NCBI GenBank assembly: GCA_012932865.1
Contig: SAXG01000004.1
Coordinates: 434,001 to 498,000, forward strand
From: Amylostereum areolatum
Lineage: Eukaryota; Basidiomycota; Agaricomycetes; Russulales; Stereaceae
DNA length: 64,000 bases
Direction of reading: 5' to 3'
Positions 11,869 through 23,570 of the stretch are shown here, one piece after another. The translations under genes and the position numbers were made by a program. The notes below the pieces were generated by a model that was given only the letters and a program-made list of their open reading frames with translations, was not told the DNA's origin and did not search any database. Numbering within the stretch: position 1 is the first letter of the stretch; each line of letters starts with the position of its first letter.

Positions 11869-12639
11869 CTACAGGTAGAATTCGGGCTTCCGGGAGCTGA
11901 TCCCGTATTCAGCGAGTGCAGAGCCCAGATCGTCCATAGTCAGAGTGGTTCGTGTCTTGTCCTGAAAGGATCAGTTGTTCGACAGCCCCAAAGACGAGAT
12001 ACCGCAGTAAGAAGAGGAGCTGCTTCAACATGGCTGGCAACGCACCCGAGCAGATCCAGGCTGGTTTGCACGGGCACGTCCTCCTGTTGCGTTCGTGCGG
12101 ATGCGGGCATGTTGATACGCGTCTGTCGCAATGTCAGACACGAATTTCTGCGCCGCCAGTGCGAGGAGGCGCTTTCTGCAACAGAGGGCACGTCAGAACG
12201 TATAGGTCCGGGACAAAAAGATACGCACAGTCGAGGGTCCTGACACTCGAACCCGACGCGCTGGAGATAATAGTCCGTGACCTCATCCGGAATCTTGAAG
12301 CACGCATCAGCGGTGCAAACGACACGAATAAACCTCATTCTGCTTCCACACTCTGCTCACGATCACGAGCAAGATACTCACCAACGGCTCATATTCATCT
12401 AACATCAACATGAATTCTGCGAGTGTCCTGTCCTTTCTGGCATCCGCCGTAGCTGCACGCGTCTGAGGCGCCTTGTTCGCATTGTCGCTCGAACCGGAAC
12501 CTGAAGCTTGAGGCTGGATGGTGGGTTGTTGCCCTGCGGCGAGAGGATAGGCATACTGAACAGTTTGCGTTTGTGTAGACTGGCTGGGTGCGGGCGTTGC
12601 AGCGTTGGTCTGCTGGGTAGACGATGGGGTGGATGCCAT
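11869..12639 (-). CDS. TAF10: TFIID/SAGA histone-fold subunit TAF10
   Basis: Minus-strand exons 12639-12382, 12293-12229, 12175-12046 and 11961-11869 give 181 residues. After a Gln/Thr/Ala-rich N-terminus of about 75 residues, the TAF10 domain runs [58 protein letters not shown] and ends [23 protein letters not shown]10 is shared by TFIID and SAGA and heterodimerises with TAF3, TAF8 or Spt7. The intron before IPDEV uses an AAG acceptor. The gene lies tail-to-tail with the dehydrogenase and head-to-head, at a distance of 836 bp, with the debranching enzyme. Confidence 0.92.
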
Positions 12640-13475
12640 GGTGGAAAGATAGAGAGAGCTGGGAACCGACAAGGCGAATTGTGAGCCGCCTGCGGTACTC
12701 TCCGGTCGGAGATTGAAATGAGTCAATATATTCCGCGGATTTTCCTCTCAACTGTATTCCGTCTCTTCGTCCTCCGCTGCTCGGTGTGCTCTTCCGGTGA
12801 GTGTCTGAGCTTTTTTTTCACGATACTTCTCCTTCCTTCATGATGTTTGAGGCATTTGGCTTTAGTGGGGGCGCCCCCCATTTTGCAGAAAATTATCTCA
12901 GCTACCTTCGAGCAGGCTGCTTTGGTGGTCATGCTCGTTTTGACTGATTTCCTACCCGGTTTCTCATGTCCTCTGTATGACATGCTGACTGACACCCTTT
13001 CTTGCTTATAGGTTGCTCCTTTTGCGCTTTTGCGCACGTTGGTGCTGTTCATTTTTCGTCCATGTACACATATCCCTGGTGTGCCAATATATCGGTTTAT
13101 ACTTTACCTATGCGCGCGAAAAGCCCTTCCACTCTTATGTATTAGTTTGCCTGTTGGCTGAGTAACGGTAAGTATGAATGTGGTAAAGCCCGGCGTTGGA
13201 GAGGTTACATACTTCTACTAAGTATGCAAGGGTGAGGACCTGCGGACCACTGGGATAGATAGGTTCCAGCCTCCAGACTCCAGACTCCCAAATGAGACCA
13301 TTGACCGCTGTGACCGAACGCAACACGCGTTCGAGAAAGGGCGCAATGACGTCAAGGCAGAGGAAGACCTCCGAAGACGCGTCTCCGCCGCGCCCTATAA
13401 GTCCAACCCTCTCTCCGGGGATGCAAATCCGCCCCCCCGCCCTCTTGAATCTTCCCGCCATCCTCATCCGTTTTC
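12640..13475. other. Long divergent promoter region, possible non-coding transcript
   Basis: No protein gene is supported between TAF10 and the debranching enzyme. A plus-strand GGTGAGTG donor at about 12798 and a TTATAG acceptor at about 13010 could bound an intron of a non-coding transcript. Within it, a TGATG near 12841 and CTGA boxes near 12946 and 12984 loosely recall box C/D snoRNAs, but spacing and flanking stems are poor. I regard this only as a candidate. Confidence 0.25.
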
Positions 13476-16400
13476 ATGCCCAGCAAAAAGTCCAAATCGT
13501 CCACGAGACAGAACGCCAATCCAGGATCGCTTGAGATTCCTCTTGGCGGTCTCCCTTCCTCCGCGACTTCATCTCCTACCAGCGCCAGAACACCCAGGAC
13601 ACCCGCCGATGAAGGTATCGCCTTCTTCGAATCTGATTCCAAAGGCGACACCCCTATTCGAATCTACGAGCTTCCTCTCGAGGCCGATGGTGGTCCTAGC
13701 AAGAACAGAGAGGTGCGTACATTCCAATATCTCCACTGCTTCCGCCGGCTCACGGCGACCTCCCCGCCAGTACATCCGTCTTCCCCCGGCGGTAGTCCCG
13801 TACATATTACGCGTATCCCTCGACGCGGGTACTCCTCCGTCTAGAAACGGTGTCTTTAAGACCAATTTCCCCTTAGATGGTGGCCTGTTCGATCGCAATA
13901 ACTTCTGTGAACGAAAGTATGTCCTTATTCAATCCTCCCAACCCTGGGTGCTCATATACGCGTGTTTACGCACCACAAAGGCTTCCCACTAATCTCTCTA
14001 AACCAATCGAAATCGATCTCCCCATCTCCCATGCTGGCGCATTCGCCTATTGGGTCGAATACGATAGCGTAGATGGAAGTGCACGGATCAAAGGTCGCGA
14101 AGGCTACTTCAATATCGATCCCATTCTTCGCACCAAGTCCCATGCACCAATTCTGTCCCCCGAGCTCAAACCTCTCTCTCCTTGGGAAGGCGGAGCCATC
14201 CTTGATGGTAACACGGTCAATCTTCCTCTGTCGGCCGTTTCTATGATCAGTATCGTGTCCAAATGGATGGGCCCCGTCTCCCAGTGGCCTGGATTCTTTG
14301 CAGAGGCTCGTGATCGCGGATACAACATGCTGCACTGGACGCCTCTGCAGGAGCGTGGAGAAAGTGACTCGCCATACTCCATTGCGAATCAACTCAAATA
14401 CGAGCCGACCATGTTTGATAATCAGGCTGCGGTCGCTGGCGATGGCGGGATAGCAAAAATGGAGGAGATCCTAAAATCCGCGAACGAGGAATACGGACTC
14501 TTGAGCTTGACGGACGTCGTCCTCAACCACACCGCAAACAACAGTGCGTGGTTGATAGAGCACCCGGAGTCCGGTGAGCCTTGTTCACTGCACCATTTTT
14601 CGTCTTCTCACTGTTGTGTCTAGGTTTCAGCCCCGCGAACACGCCTCATCTTACTCCTGCGCTCGAATTGGATGATGCCATGGTCAAATTCTCTGGCTCT
14701 CTGGCCGAAAGGGGGCTGCCAACCGAAGTCAAGTCCATGCAAGATGTCGAAACGTTGACGAATGCGTTCCGCGAATATGTCAAGCCGTCTGACCTCTGGC
14801 AATACTACGTGTTCGATGTGAAGGCAGAAAAGGAGGGCGTGCGGACTGCCCTTGCTGGCCACACCGCGAAGGCGTGGACCGGTCCGGATCTCAAAGGCAA
14901 GAACCCAACTGACGTTGCCCATATCCTTCGTACCTACAAGGATGGCGAGGTCATCGAAGGCCTCGGCAAATATGCGACGCGGTTCGGTGTTCGAGTCGAT
15001 CCTGCGGTTGCTGCGGGAATTGTTCAGAAGATATATCCAAACAATGGTAACGCTCCAGGACCTCTGGTGGATGCTTGGGGGGAGATCGTCGATGTTTTGA
15101 ACGTACCTCTCTATCAAGAATGGGAAGAGGACATGAAGATCGCATTCGATAACATAAAAGGACGTCTGAAGTTTGGACGCCTGGATGACAATGGTCCTAA
15201 GTTAGGGCCCATCACCAAGAAGTAAGCCACGCCAGTTTCCACCATTTTTGCTTTGCTAAAACATACCGTGCAGGCTTCCTCTCATGGAGTCGTATTTTGC
15301 TCGTATTTCTGGCTATGAGGAGGATCCCCACAAGTACTCACTGGCAGTCAATGGTTGGATGTGGAACGCCGACCCGCTTTCCAACTTTGCCCAGCTTCCA
15401 TCCAAGGCATACTTCCAACGTAGCGTTATCGCATGGGGCGATTGTGTCAAGCTCAACTACGGGGCCTCTCGGGAAGAATCCCCTTTCCTCTGGGACCATA
15501 TGACCAAGTATGTGACAACTCTCGCGCACGCTTTCGCTGGCTTCCGCCTGGACAACTGCCACTCTACGCCTTTGCACGTTGGCACGTATCTTATGGACCG
15601 CGCGCGGCAAGCCAACCCAGACCTTTACGTGGTCGCAGAACTATTCACTGGTAGCGAGGCCATGGACACCATCTTTGTCAGCCGCCTTGGAATAAACAGT
15701 CTCATCCGCGAAGCAGGCAACGCCTGGGACCCCAAGGAATTTTCCCGTATCATTTGGCGCGACGGACTTGGAAAGCCAATCGGTTCCATGGACGAGGCAT
15801 GCTTGAGTTCCAGCTCTTTCGTAGCATCGCCAACTGCCTCTGGCAAGGGTCCCATACGCCCCTGCACCATCACGCCTCTCTTGGGATCTCTTCCCCATGC
15901 ACTTTTGTACGATCAAACGCACGACAATGAATCGACAGCTCACAAACGCTCCGCAGAAGACACTTTGTCCACCGCCGCCATCGTTGCGTTCTCCTATTGC
16001 GCCACAGGCTCTGTCAAAGGGTTTGACGAGGTGTATCCGAAGCTCCTGGAGCTCGTCACGGAGAAGAGGAAATACGAACTCGTTGGGCTCGGTGAATGCT
16101 CCGACCAAAGTTTCAATCATGGTGGTATCGCTGTCGCAAAGAGGCTGCTCAATAGCTTGCATCGGGAGATGGTACTTGGCGGATTCACGGAGGGCCATGT
16201 TCACCAGGAGAACGACGTAAGTGTCCTTATCATTAGGTTGCATAGTATACTGACTGCTGACCCGTTCTAGTATATCGTCATGCATCGTGTCCAGCCCCGC
16301 ACTCAGAAGGGCTATCTTCTTGTTGCACACACAGCCTTTGCTTCATCGCGCGGTTCAAAAGACCGTGGGTTTAGTGCGTTTCTGACGCTCTTCCCACGTC

Positions 16401-18909
16401 ACCTCGTCACTAATGTCAAACTTCAGTCGAGCCAATTCGTCTTCGCGGTTCCAAGACCAAGTTTATTTACGGGACGACCATCGAGTTTGCCGAACCCAAA
16501 GAACCGACGAGCCCGGAAATCATCAGCGGCTTACCCTCCAAATTAGTCGCTATTCCTCCCGTCTCCGCAACAGAAGGCAGCGACAGTGAGGGGCAATACT
16601 CGGACGTCAACGTCCCTTCGTATTTCCCTCCCGGCAGCATTATGCTATTTGAGACTCAGCTGGAGGGTCTTGATCCCTCGTTGGACTTATTATGTAGCTC
16701 GGATGCCGAGAAGGCATTCCAGGATCTCGACCTCATCGACCTCAATGTTGTTCTTTACCGGGCGGAGGGCGAAGAATTGGACGCAACCAGCGGCCAGATT
16801 GGCGTGTACGACATTCCCGGACTCGGCAAATTGACTTACTGTGGTCTTGAGGGATGGATGCACCCCTTACGCCATGTCATGCAATTCAACGATCTAGGCC
16901 ATCCCCTGTGTGGCCACCTCCGAGAAGGTACCTGGGCTATGGATTATCTACATGATCGCTTGTCGAAGCAGACATCCTATCTCCCTCGTTTGGCCGCTCC
17001 TGCGGAGTGGTTCAAAGAGCGCTTCAGTCGCATCAAAGCAACTGTTCCTCCATACCTTCGGCCGAAGTACTTCGCCATTGTTGTCTCGGAAGCCTACAAA
17101 ACCTCTCGCCGAGTTGCCATTGAGCAGTGCTCCGATTTCGTATCGTCCGGTCATTCCTTTACTCACGACCTTGCTCTCGTCGCGGTGCAGATGCACGGAC
17201 AGGTGCAATCGGCGTCTCTCGATCCTGGGAAGCCGACCTCGTCATTGGCGGCAGGCCTACCTCACTTCTCTTCCGGGTGGGCGCGCTGCTGGGGGCGCGA
17301 CGTTTTCATCTCTCTACGTGGGTTGTTCCTCACGACCGGAAACTTCGAATACGCCAAACGACACATCCTGGCGTTTGCGTCTACCCTCAAGCACGGTTTG
17401 ATTCCCAACCTTCTGGACTCCCTGCGAAGCCCAAGGTACGTTTTCTTGTCTTCGCGCCCTCAACACCAGTCCTTTACTATCTGATTAGATACAACTCTCG
17501 TGACTCACCTTGGTGGATGTTGCAAAACATTCAGGACTACGTGCTTAAGGCTCCTGACGGTCTAAGTATCTTGTCCGAGCCTGTAAAGCGACGCTTCCCC
17601 AAGGACGACACCTGGGTTCCCTGGAATGATCCCCTTGCCTACTCCGAAACAAGTTCTCTCGCCGAAATCATTCAAGAAGTGCTCCAGCGCCACGCAGACG
17701 GTATCTCCTTTCGCGAGTACAATGCGGGCCCAAACCTTGACATGCAAATGCGCGACGAAGGTTTCAACATCGAGATCAAGGTGGATTGGAAGACGGGTCT
17801 GATATTTGGTGGCAACTCGTTCAACTGCGGGACATGGATGGACAAGATGGGCGAGTCGGAGAAGGCGGGAACGAAAGGGCTTCCGGGAACGCCTAGGGAT
17901 GGCGCTCCCATCGAGATCACCGGATTAGTGAAAAGCACTTTACGATGGTTGCACGAACTTTCCTCGAAGGGCAAGTTCCCATTCGAGGGCGTGGATGCTA
18001 CGAGTGGGTCCATATGTTCTTCTGATATGATGAGGCCTGACAACGTGCGACACTGTAGTCGACGGTACCCGTCGCCTCGTCACTTATAGGGAGTGGAACG
18101 ACCTGATTCAAGGCTCGTTCGAGAAGTCGTACTACGTCCCGCTAGGTAAGAGCTTGCCGTGTTACATTGAGTCGCCCTCTGATCTCAACATAGATCCGTC
18201 TGAGGACAAGGCTTACACCCTCGATTCTTCCCTTGTCAATCGTCGTGGCATCTATAAGGACGTCTTTGGCTCTGGTCAAGGTCGCGAGTGGTCGGACTAC
18301 CAATTCCGGCCAAACTTCCCTATCGCAATGACGGTAGCTCCCGAGCTTTTCACTACCGACCACGCCTTGGGCGCTCTGAAGCTCGCCGACACCGTCTTGC
18401 GCTCCCCGCTTGGCATGAAAACCCTCGATCCCAGTGATATGCAATACCGCCCGAATTATGACAATGCCAACGATTCGAATGACCCTGCGGTGGCAAAGGG
18501 TCGCAACTACCATCAGGTGGGTATTGCAAACTTTCCCCCTTGGGCGATCGTAGCCTAATATACTGGGTAGGGTCCCGAGTGGGGGTGGCCTCTGGGGTAC
18601 TTCCTGCGTGCGTATCTGTACTTTGACACCAAAGTCGGCGCTGGTGAAAAGGTATGTAGGCCGTCCTCTCACGTTGTCCGATTTCTTACCTTTTTTCTGG
18701 AATGGAAGGACGTCGCCGCGACTCTTCACCACATGCAGACTGTCCTCCTGCCTTTGCGTGCGCATATCCGCAGTGACCCGTGGGCAGGCATCCCGGAACT
18801 GACCAACGAGGGCGGCGCATACTGCCATGACTCGTGTGCATCGCAGGCGTGGAGCGCGAGCACCTTGCTCGACGCTCTGGAAGACGTACATCTGGTCTCA
18901 GCAGCGTAG
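13476..18909 (+). CDS. GDB1: Glycogen debranching enzyme (4-alpha-glucanotransferase / amylo-1,6-glucosidase)
   Basis: Twelve exons (13476-13712, 13771-13916, 13981-14573, 14624-15221, 15274-16216, 16271-16364, 16427-17435, 17489-18003, 18059-18145, 18194-18516, 18571-18651, 18709-18909) join in phase to about 1,608 residues, the family length. The N-terminal glucanotransferase half has the GH13-like blocks SLTDVVLNHTANNSAWL, FAGFRLDNCHSTPLHVG and VVAELFTGS. The C-terminal glucosidase half has GWARCWGRDVFISLRGLF, WWMLQNIQDYV, FGGNSFNCGTWMDKMG and PEWGWPLGYFLRAYL. The enzyme removes limit-dextrin branches during cytosolic glycogen breakdown. The intron at 16365-16426 was chosen to restore the LEPIRLRGSKTKF frame. 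The N-terminal 45 residues are Ser/Thr-rich and may be regulatory. I see no disruption. Confidence 0.95.
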
Positions 18910-19212
18910 ACAAGAATATGGAAATGGTGGTGACTGGACGTTGTAATTCAGGATCAACATACATGGGATTTTGTAACTGTATCGCCAGTAAAGCATCGTG
19001 TCCCCCATCTAGAACACATAGCTCGTTTGTATTATATACCCAGCAAAGCATCTTATTCAGAATGGATAGTTGTGTATATCGCCCTCTCGTAAGAGTTACA
19101 CTTACACGACTAACTGCCAGCGACGATGAAACTCGAATGTCCAGCACAAACAGGCAATCACACCCTAGGGGTACGTTAGATAAACATACGACAATTGGCG
19201 TACAGAATGGAC
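18910..19212. other. Convergent intergenic spacer
   Basis: About 300 bp between the stops of the debranching enzyme and STRIP. Only 3' untranslated sequence of the two convergent genes is expected here; nothing else is recognisable. Confidence 0.5.
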
Positions 19213-22200
19213 CTACCCATACGCATACTCCACTTCATCAACTCCGCCGCCCTGAGCGAACGGACCCGACTGGTCTCTGGGCATAGGACCAAGCTCTTCC
19301 TCCACCTCATCGTCCCCAAAGCCCTCATGCATGTTGACATCGTCTAGGCCAAAGGGTAACACGGGACGCAGACGCTCGCTTGAAGAAGAACGACGTGCAC
19401 CCGGGCCTGCGGGCGACTTGGTAAGCGCGGCCATAGTCTTTGGGCTCATGTGCTAGGGAGTCCATCAAGAAAAGCGCAGAGAATGTCGAGTAAATAAGAC
19501 TGACCTCCCAATTGTTCAGGTTCTCGTCTACGGCATCGTCCCGGTCCTCCCTGATGAGGTCTCGACCTTCGTCACCGATTTCACCGATAGACACGATGCT
19601 CTCGCTGTCACTGATATCGTCCGCGATTTCCGACGCAAGATCAGGCAAACGACGCCATGCGTTCCCTCCATGAGCTGCATCGCCAGCGTGCGACTGGTCG
19701 TCGGACCAGCCAAGATCGGAAAGGTATTCTTCGTATTCTTCCTCAAAGGCGATATCTTCCGTGATGTACGGCAGGAAAATGTTGGGATCGGGAACTTGCG
19801 CACGTAAAGGGGGGAATACGTCCGCTTCGACGACGTTGGGTGTGCCGATGGGACGCAGGAATCCGGAGTTTAGTTCAGAGCCAGGGTGCAAGCCCTCTAT
19901 GTGGTGCGACATGCTCACTGAGCGGTGATGGGAGTGGTTTTGGCTATGTGTTGCTTGCTGTCCGTAACGCTTCGTGTTGTCTAAGGAAATCATAAGATGA
20001 AGTGAATAGAGAGGTAAACGGAGACCAACAGAATTTGACAAGTTGCCGCAGGGCTTGTTCCTATGAACCGACTATGTCAGTTTGTCACATCGGAAGTTGG
20101 GGGATTACTAACCTGCCCTTCCCCAGTGTCGTCAATCTCGTTGCCCGTAAGCCATTCGTCTCGCAGATCTGGCCTACAGTTCAGGTATATTGATGTGATA
20201 ACTTGCATGTTGGCTTTATAGTATACAGGTTAGTGTGCGTGCGAATAGACACTCTGTCACTCACTCTGACGCCATCGTCGCCCGCTGAACGGCACCTGGC
20301 TCTTGATGAGCTTGAGGATGTGAAGCTGGAGCATCGGGTGCTGAACTTTGAGAACCCGTTTTAAAATCGCCTATACATAAATATCGCCTATTAACGACCG
20401 TCGGCGATGGAAACGGTATACTGACAGTACTCTTATACTGAACCAACATGCGAATCCTGTGCGAGCGATTCTTTGAAAGTTTTTGCATGATCTTTGCAAA
20501 GTTGATAGTAGAGAAGAAATTCCTCCACGAGAAGTCGGTGAGCATGTCAATCTCTTCCTCGTGCTTCGAGCCATTGGGCAGGGTTGTTGTGCGAACGATG
20601 GTGCTGCGCGGGGAGGTGAGCAATGAGTCCTCTGCTCGGACTACTTGGGGGTTCTTTGAGAAATTGAGGAGACAGTAGCGGAAGAAGCTGTGATGGATGC
20701 TCATCATCAAGGTCTTACACATGACAAACGGGTGGTACTCACTTGTGATTGGGCGAATCAGCCTTCGAGACAACAGACACGGAAACGTCCTGCATGCCAA
20801 ACATCTTCATGACTAGAAGGAGACAATTTGTGTCAAGAAGATGTTGCCCAAGGTAGTGAAACTTCATGACATCTTAAAGGGCGTGATATTAGCGGTGAGA
20901 TACCGAGATGAAGTCGGGAGACCTCACGAGATACTTTGAACCATTTCAAGGTCAATAGCAAGATCGCAGACACCGCCTTCGTCGAGATCTCTCGATGTCG
21001 GATAATGTCGGTTTCTTCTAGGGACATTGGGTGCCCCGCATGTGGGTCTTGAGCTAATAGAGGTTACTTGAGCCGAGTGAGATGGAACCATTCATGAGAC
21101 ATACGAGAAGGTACTCCAGGAGGAAAATTCCCAGATGCAGCGGACGCAGGCGGCTGATTACCTGGGGAGGAAGCGGAGACAATTGCTAACAGCAGCTTCA
21201 ACAGAACAAGCACGCAATTATTCAGTCCCGGAAGTACTGCACTCTATAGACAGATGAGATATGAGCGCTCAAACGAAATTGTTCGTGTACGTACGTAGAT
21301 CTGTTCAACTCGCTTCAGACGTGTCAGGTCTTCCTTCCGAACTTTCAATCGCGACTTCTCAGTTTGCGATGTTGTGCTCTTCAGAGAAGCATCGGTTTCA
21401 GCAATCTTTGCATCAAGGAGGGCGACGTCAGGACTCTCGTCCGTTTCGGATTCTAGAGCGTCCTCGTTCTAAACATTTGAAAGGTCATGATTCCATGCAT
21501 TCAACGTATAAAAAATGACTCACATTTATGTTCACCTTCGCGAAGGAATCGGTCACTTCGTCCATCCCCGGTAGGCGCTCCAGGCCGCTGTCGGCTGTCA
21601 TACATTCTTCTCGTGTCCTCCACATCTGCCAAAGCGACAAACTAACGTGCATGTGCTTGTTGTAAAGCATATCGGCTTCTTCAATGGCGAAAGGAACCAG
21701 CATCATGTCACCACCACGCCCTCGTCGCCTAGAGAAAGGGAACAGGAATGGTCGGGAGGGGTCTGTTTGATATTGTTGCTTCTTCGGTTTGGGAGATGGC
21801 GGTGGGGAGGGTGCAGGCGTGGCCGGTTGAGGTATAGGGCGGAACCCTGACCCGTGCATTTGTGACTGTTGATATCCATGGGAGGTATTATGACTTGAGT
21901 GTTGCAAATCGGGCTCGTCGTGGTGATAATGATGCCGCACTGGAATAGGACTATAGGCCTCAGCGAGTTTGGCGGTTGAGATGGGAGCAATGGGTGGTTG
22001 AGGAATGGCGTTGGATGAAGAGGCAGTCGAGGCCGACGGAGCGGAGAAGGTGGGAAACTTGACGGTTGTCTCCTGATGAAAGGCTTCCAAATCCAAGGGG
22101 GACGATTTGATCGGTGCAACTAGATCCAAGTGCCATGTATGATAAGTGCAGTGATCTGTAGGTGAACTGATGATTCGCACCTTCTTCCCCGACTGGGGGT

Positions 22201-23366
22201 AATCCCGCAAGTTCTCGCGAGAGCTTCTTGACTCGAGCGAGGTCACTTCTTCCACCGCAACACGCGAGGATACTCTTCCAGAGTACCAACAGGAGCTGAC
22301 AGCAATAATCAGAATATAACAGAATGTGCACCGAGTTGAACGCACCTTCTTCACTGGATATCCTTTCGCACTCTTATCGCGTAATCCCGCCACGATATTG
22401 AAAAAGAATATGGGCAGTGGTGGGTCGAGGCTCACTACAGGTGTTCAGTACACATAGTACAAGTCGACGCGCTCGAGACAGAAGCTTACTTAGTTCATCT
22501 GCAAAATCATCGTATCCTTTGAGCACCTCAACTATGTGATACAACATGCCAAGATAAACGGATATCTCGGTGGTGACGTCTTCCAAAACCTCCGCTCGGT
22601 CTTCTTGAGAAAGATGAATGTGGGCCAGCTCTGCGTCTGTGAGGTAGCTAGACAAAAGGGCTAAATGAGAGGAGAACAAGGAGATGACTGCACCTACCTC
22701 AAGAAATCATGCTTGGAGCTGGCGATCTTTAATGCTTCTAAAATATAGCTCACGCCGTTAGCAGCCCGGACGATCTTGCAATTTTCAAATATCCAATGCA
22801 ACTGATGCTCAGGAGACGTCGTCTCAGCAAATGTACCTACATTGGTTAATGTTGGAAATCTCTGGGGGATCTATTTTGGGCTACGATGCTTACCTTGCAG
22901 GACATAAAGCAGTCGCCTGGCATTCGTGAACCGGATGTCGACATCCTTATGCTCCAGGCCCTCTAAAAGTAGTTCGACGTGCACTTTGCGTTGATGGTAT
23001 GAGCTCTTTATCCACTCTGGAAGACTGTGTCAATCCTTGAACCACGACTGTGTATATTCGTACGTACGTACCTCCTTGAAACGACCAAGCCTTCATGTTC
23101 TCCGCCATCTGGGGCATTTCTACGTATGCGTAGAATTCTTCTATTTCGTTGAGTACAGTGTCTTCATCCTTGTACTCAAAATCGTAATAAGATTGCTAAA
23201 GATCGACGCGTGAGATGCCGTTGACACTGAGGCTAATTGGATGTACCTTGGGCTTGGGTGCAGAATTGACCATAGCCTTGAGTTGGCCAAGGGTAATGGA
23301 GTCAAGATCGTTGCTCTGAGAGAGATGTCAGAATGAGAAGGAATGATAGGTCGCGCTACAGACCAT
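19213..23366 (-). CDS. FAR11: STRIPAK subunit Far11/STRIP (N1221 family)
   Basis: A many-exon minus-strand gene encoding roughly 950-1,000 residues. The N-terminal N1221 domain includes LDSITLGQLKAMVNSAPKPK, DTVLNEIEEFYAYVEMPQMA, IRFTNARRLLYVLQGTFAET and TEISVYLGMLYHIVEVLKGY. The C-terminal DUF3402 domain includes HNFFRYCLLNFSKNPQVVRA, DFSWRNFFSTINFAKIMQKL, HILKLIKSQVPFSGR, CRPDLRDEWLTGNEI and the late VKFYNTKRYGQ. The tail is acidic, with EEEYEEYLSDLGW. STRIP scaffolds PP2A, striatin and kinases in STRIPAK, which controls cell fusion and fruiting in fungi. The best start is an ATG at 23366-23364 that is immediately followed by an intron, so the first coding exon would be the start codon alone; the next exons are 23315-23247, 23195-23072, 23016-22894 and 22836-22698. 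Head-to-head with PAT1, 204 bp apart. Confidence 0.9.
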
Positions 23367-23451
23367 GGGTGGAAAAGTGTAGGGGAGTGTGGATTCAAGG
23401 AAGGCGTGTACTACGGTGTAAGACGTAGCTGTAGTAGCAGCTGAATTGAAC

Positions 23452-23482
23452 GGGCCAATGCGCAACGCGTTACGTCACGTGG
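23452..23482. promoter_or_regulatory. CCAAT and CACGTG elements in the STRIP/PAT1 divergent promoter
   Basis: The 204-bp gap between the two start codons contains GGCCAAT at about 23452 and TTACGTCACGTGGCC at about 23470. The second overlaps a CRE-like half site and a CACGTG core of the kind bound by fungal bHLH factors. Assignment is by motif only. Confidence 0.45.
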
Positions 23483-23570
23483 CCGAAAGAGCTTTATCGG
23501 ACACAACTCAAAAGTAAGGCGAAACAACGACCTTTCCTCCTACATCTATGACCGTTTGAGACGAAGCTTT

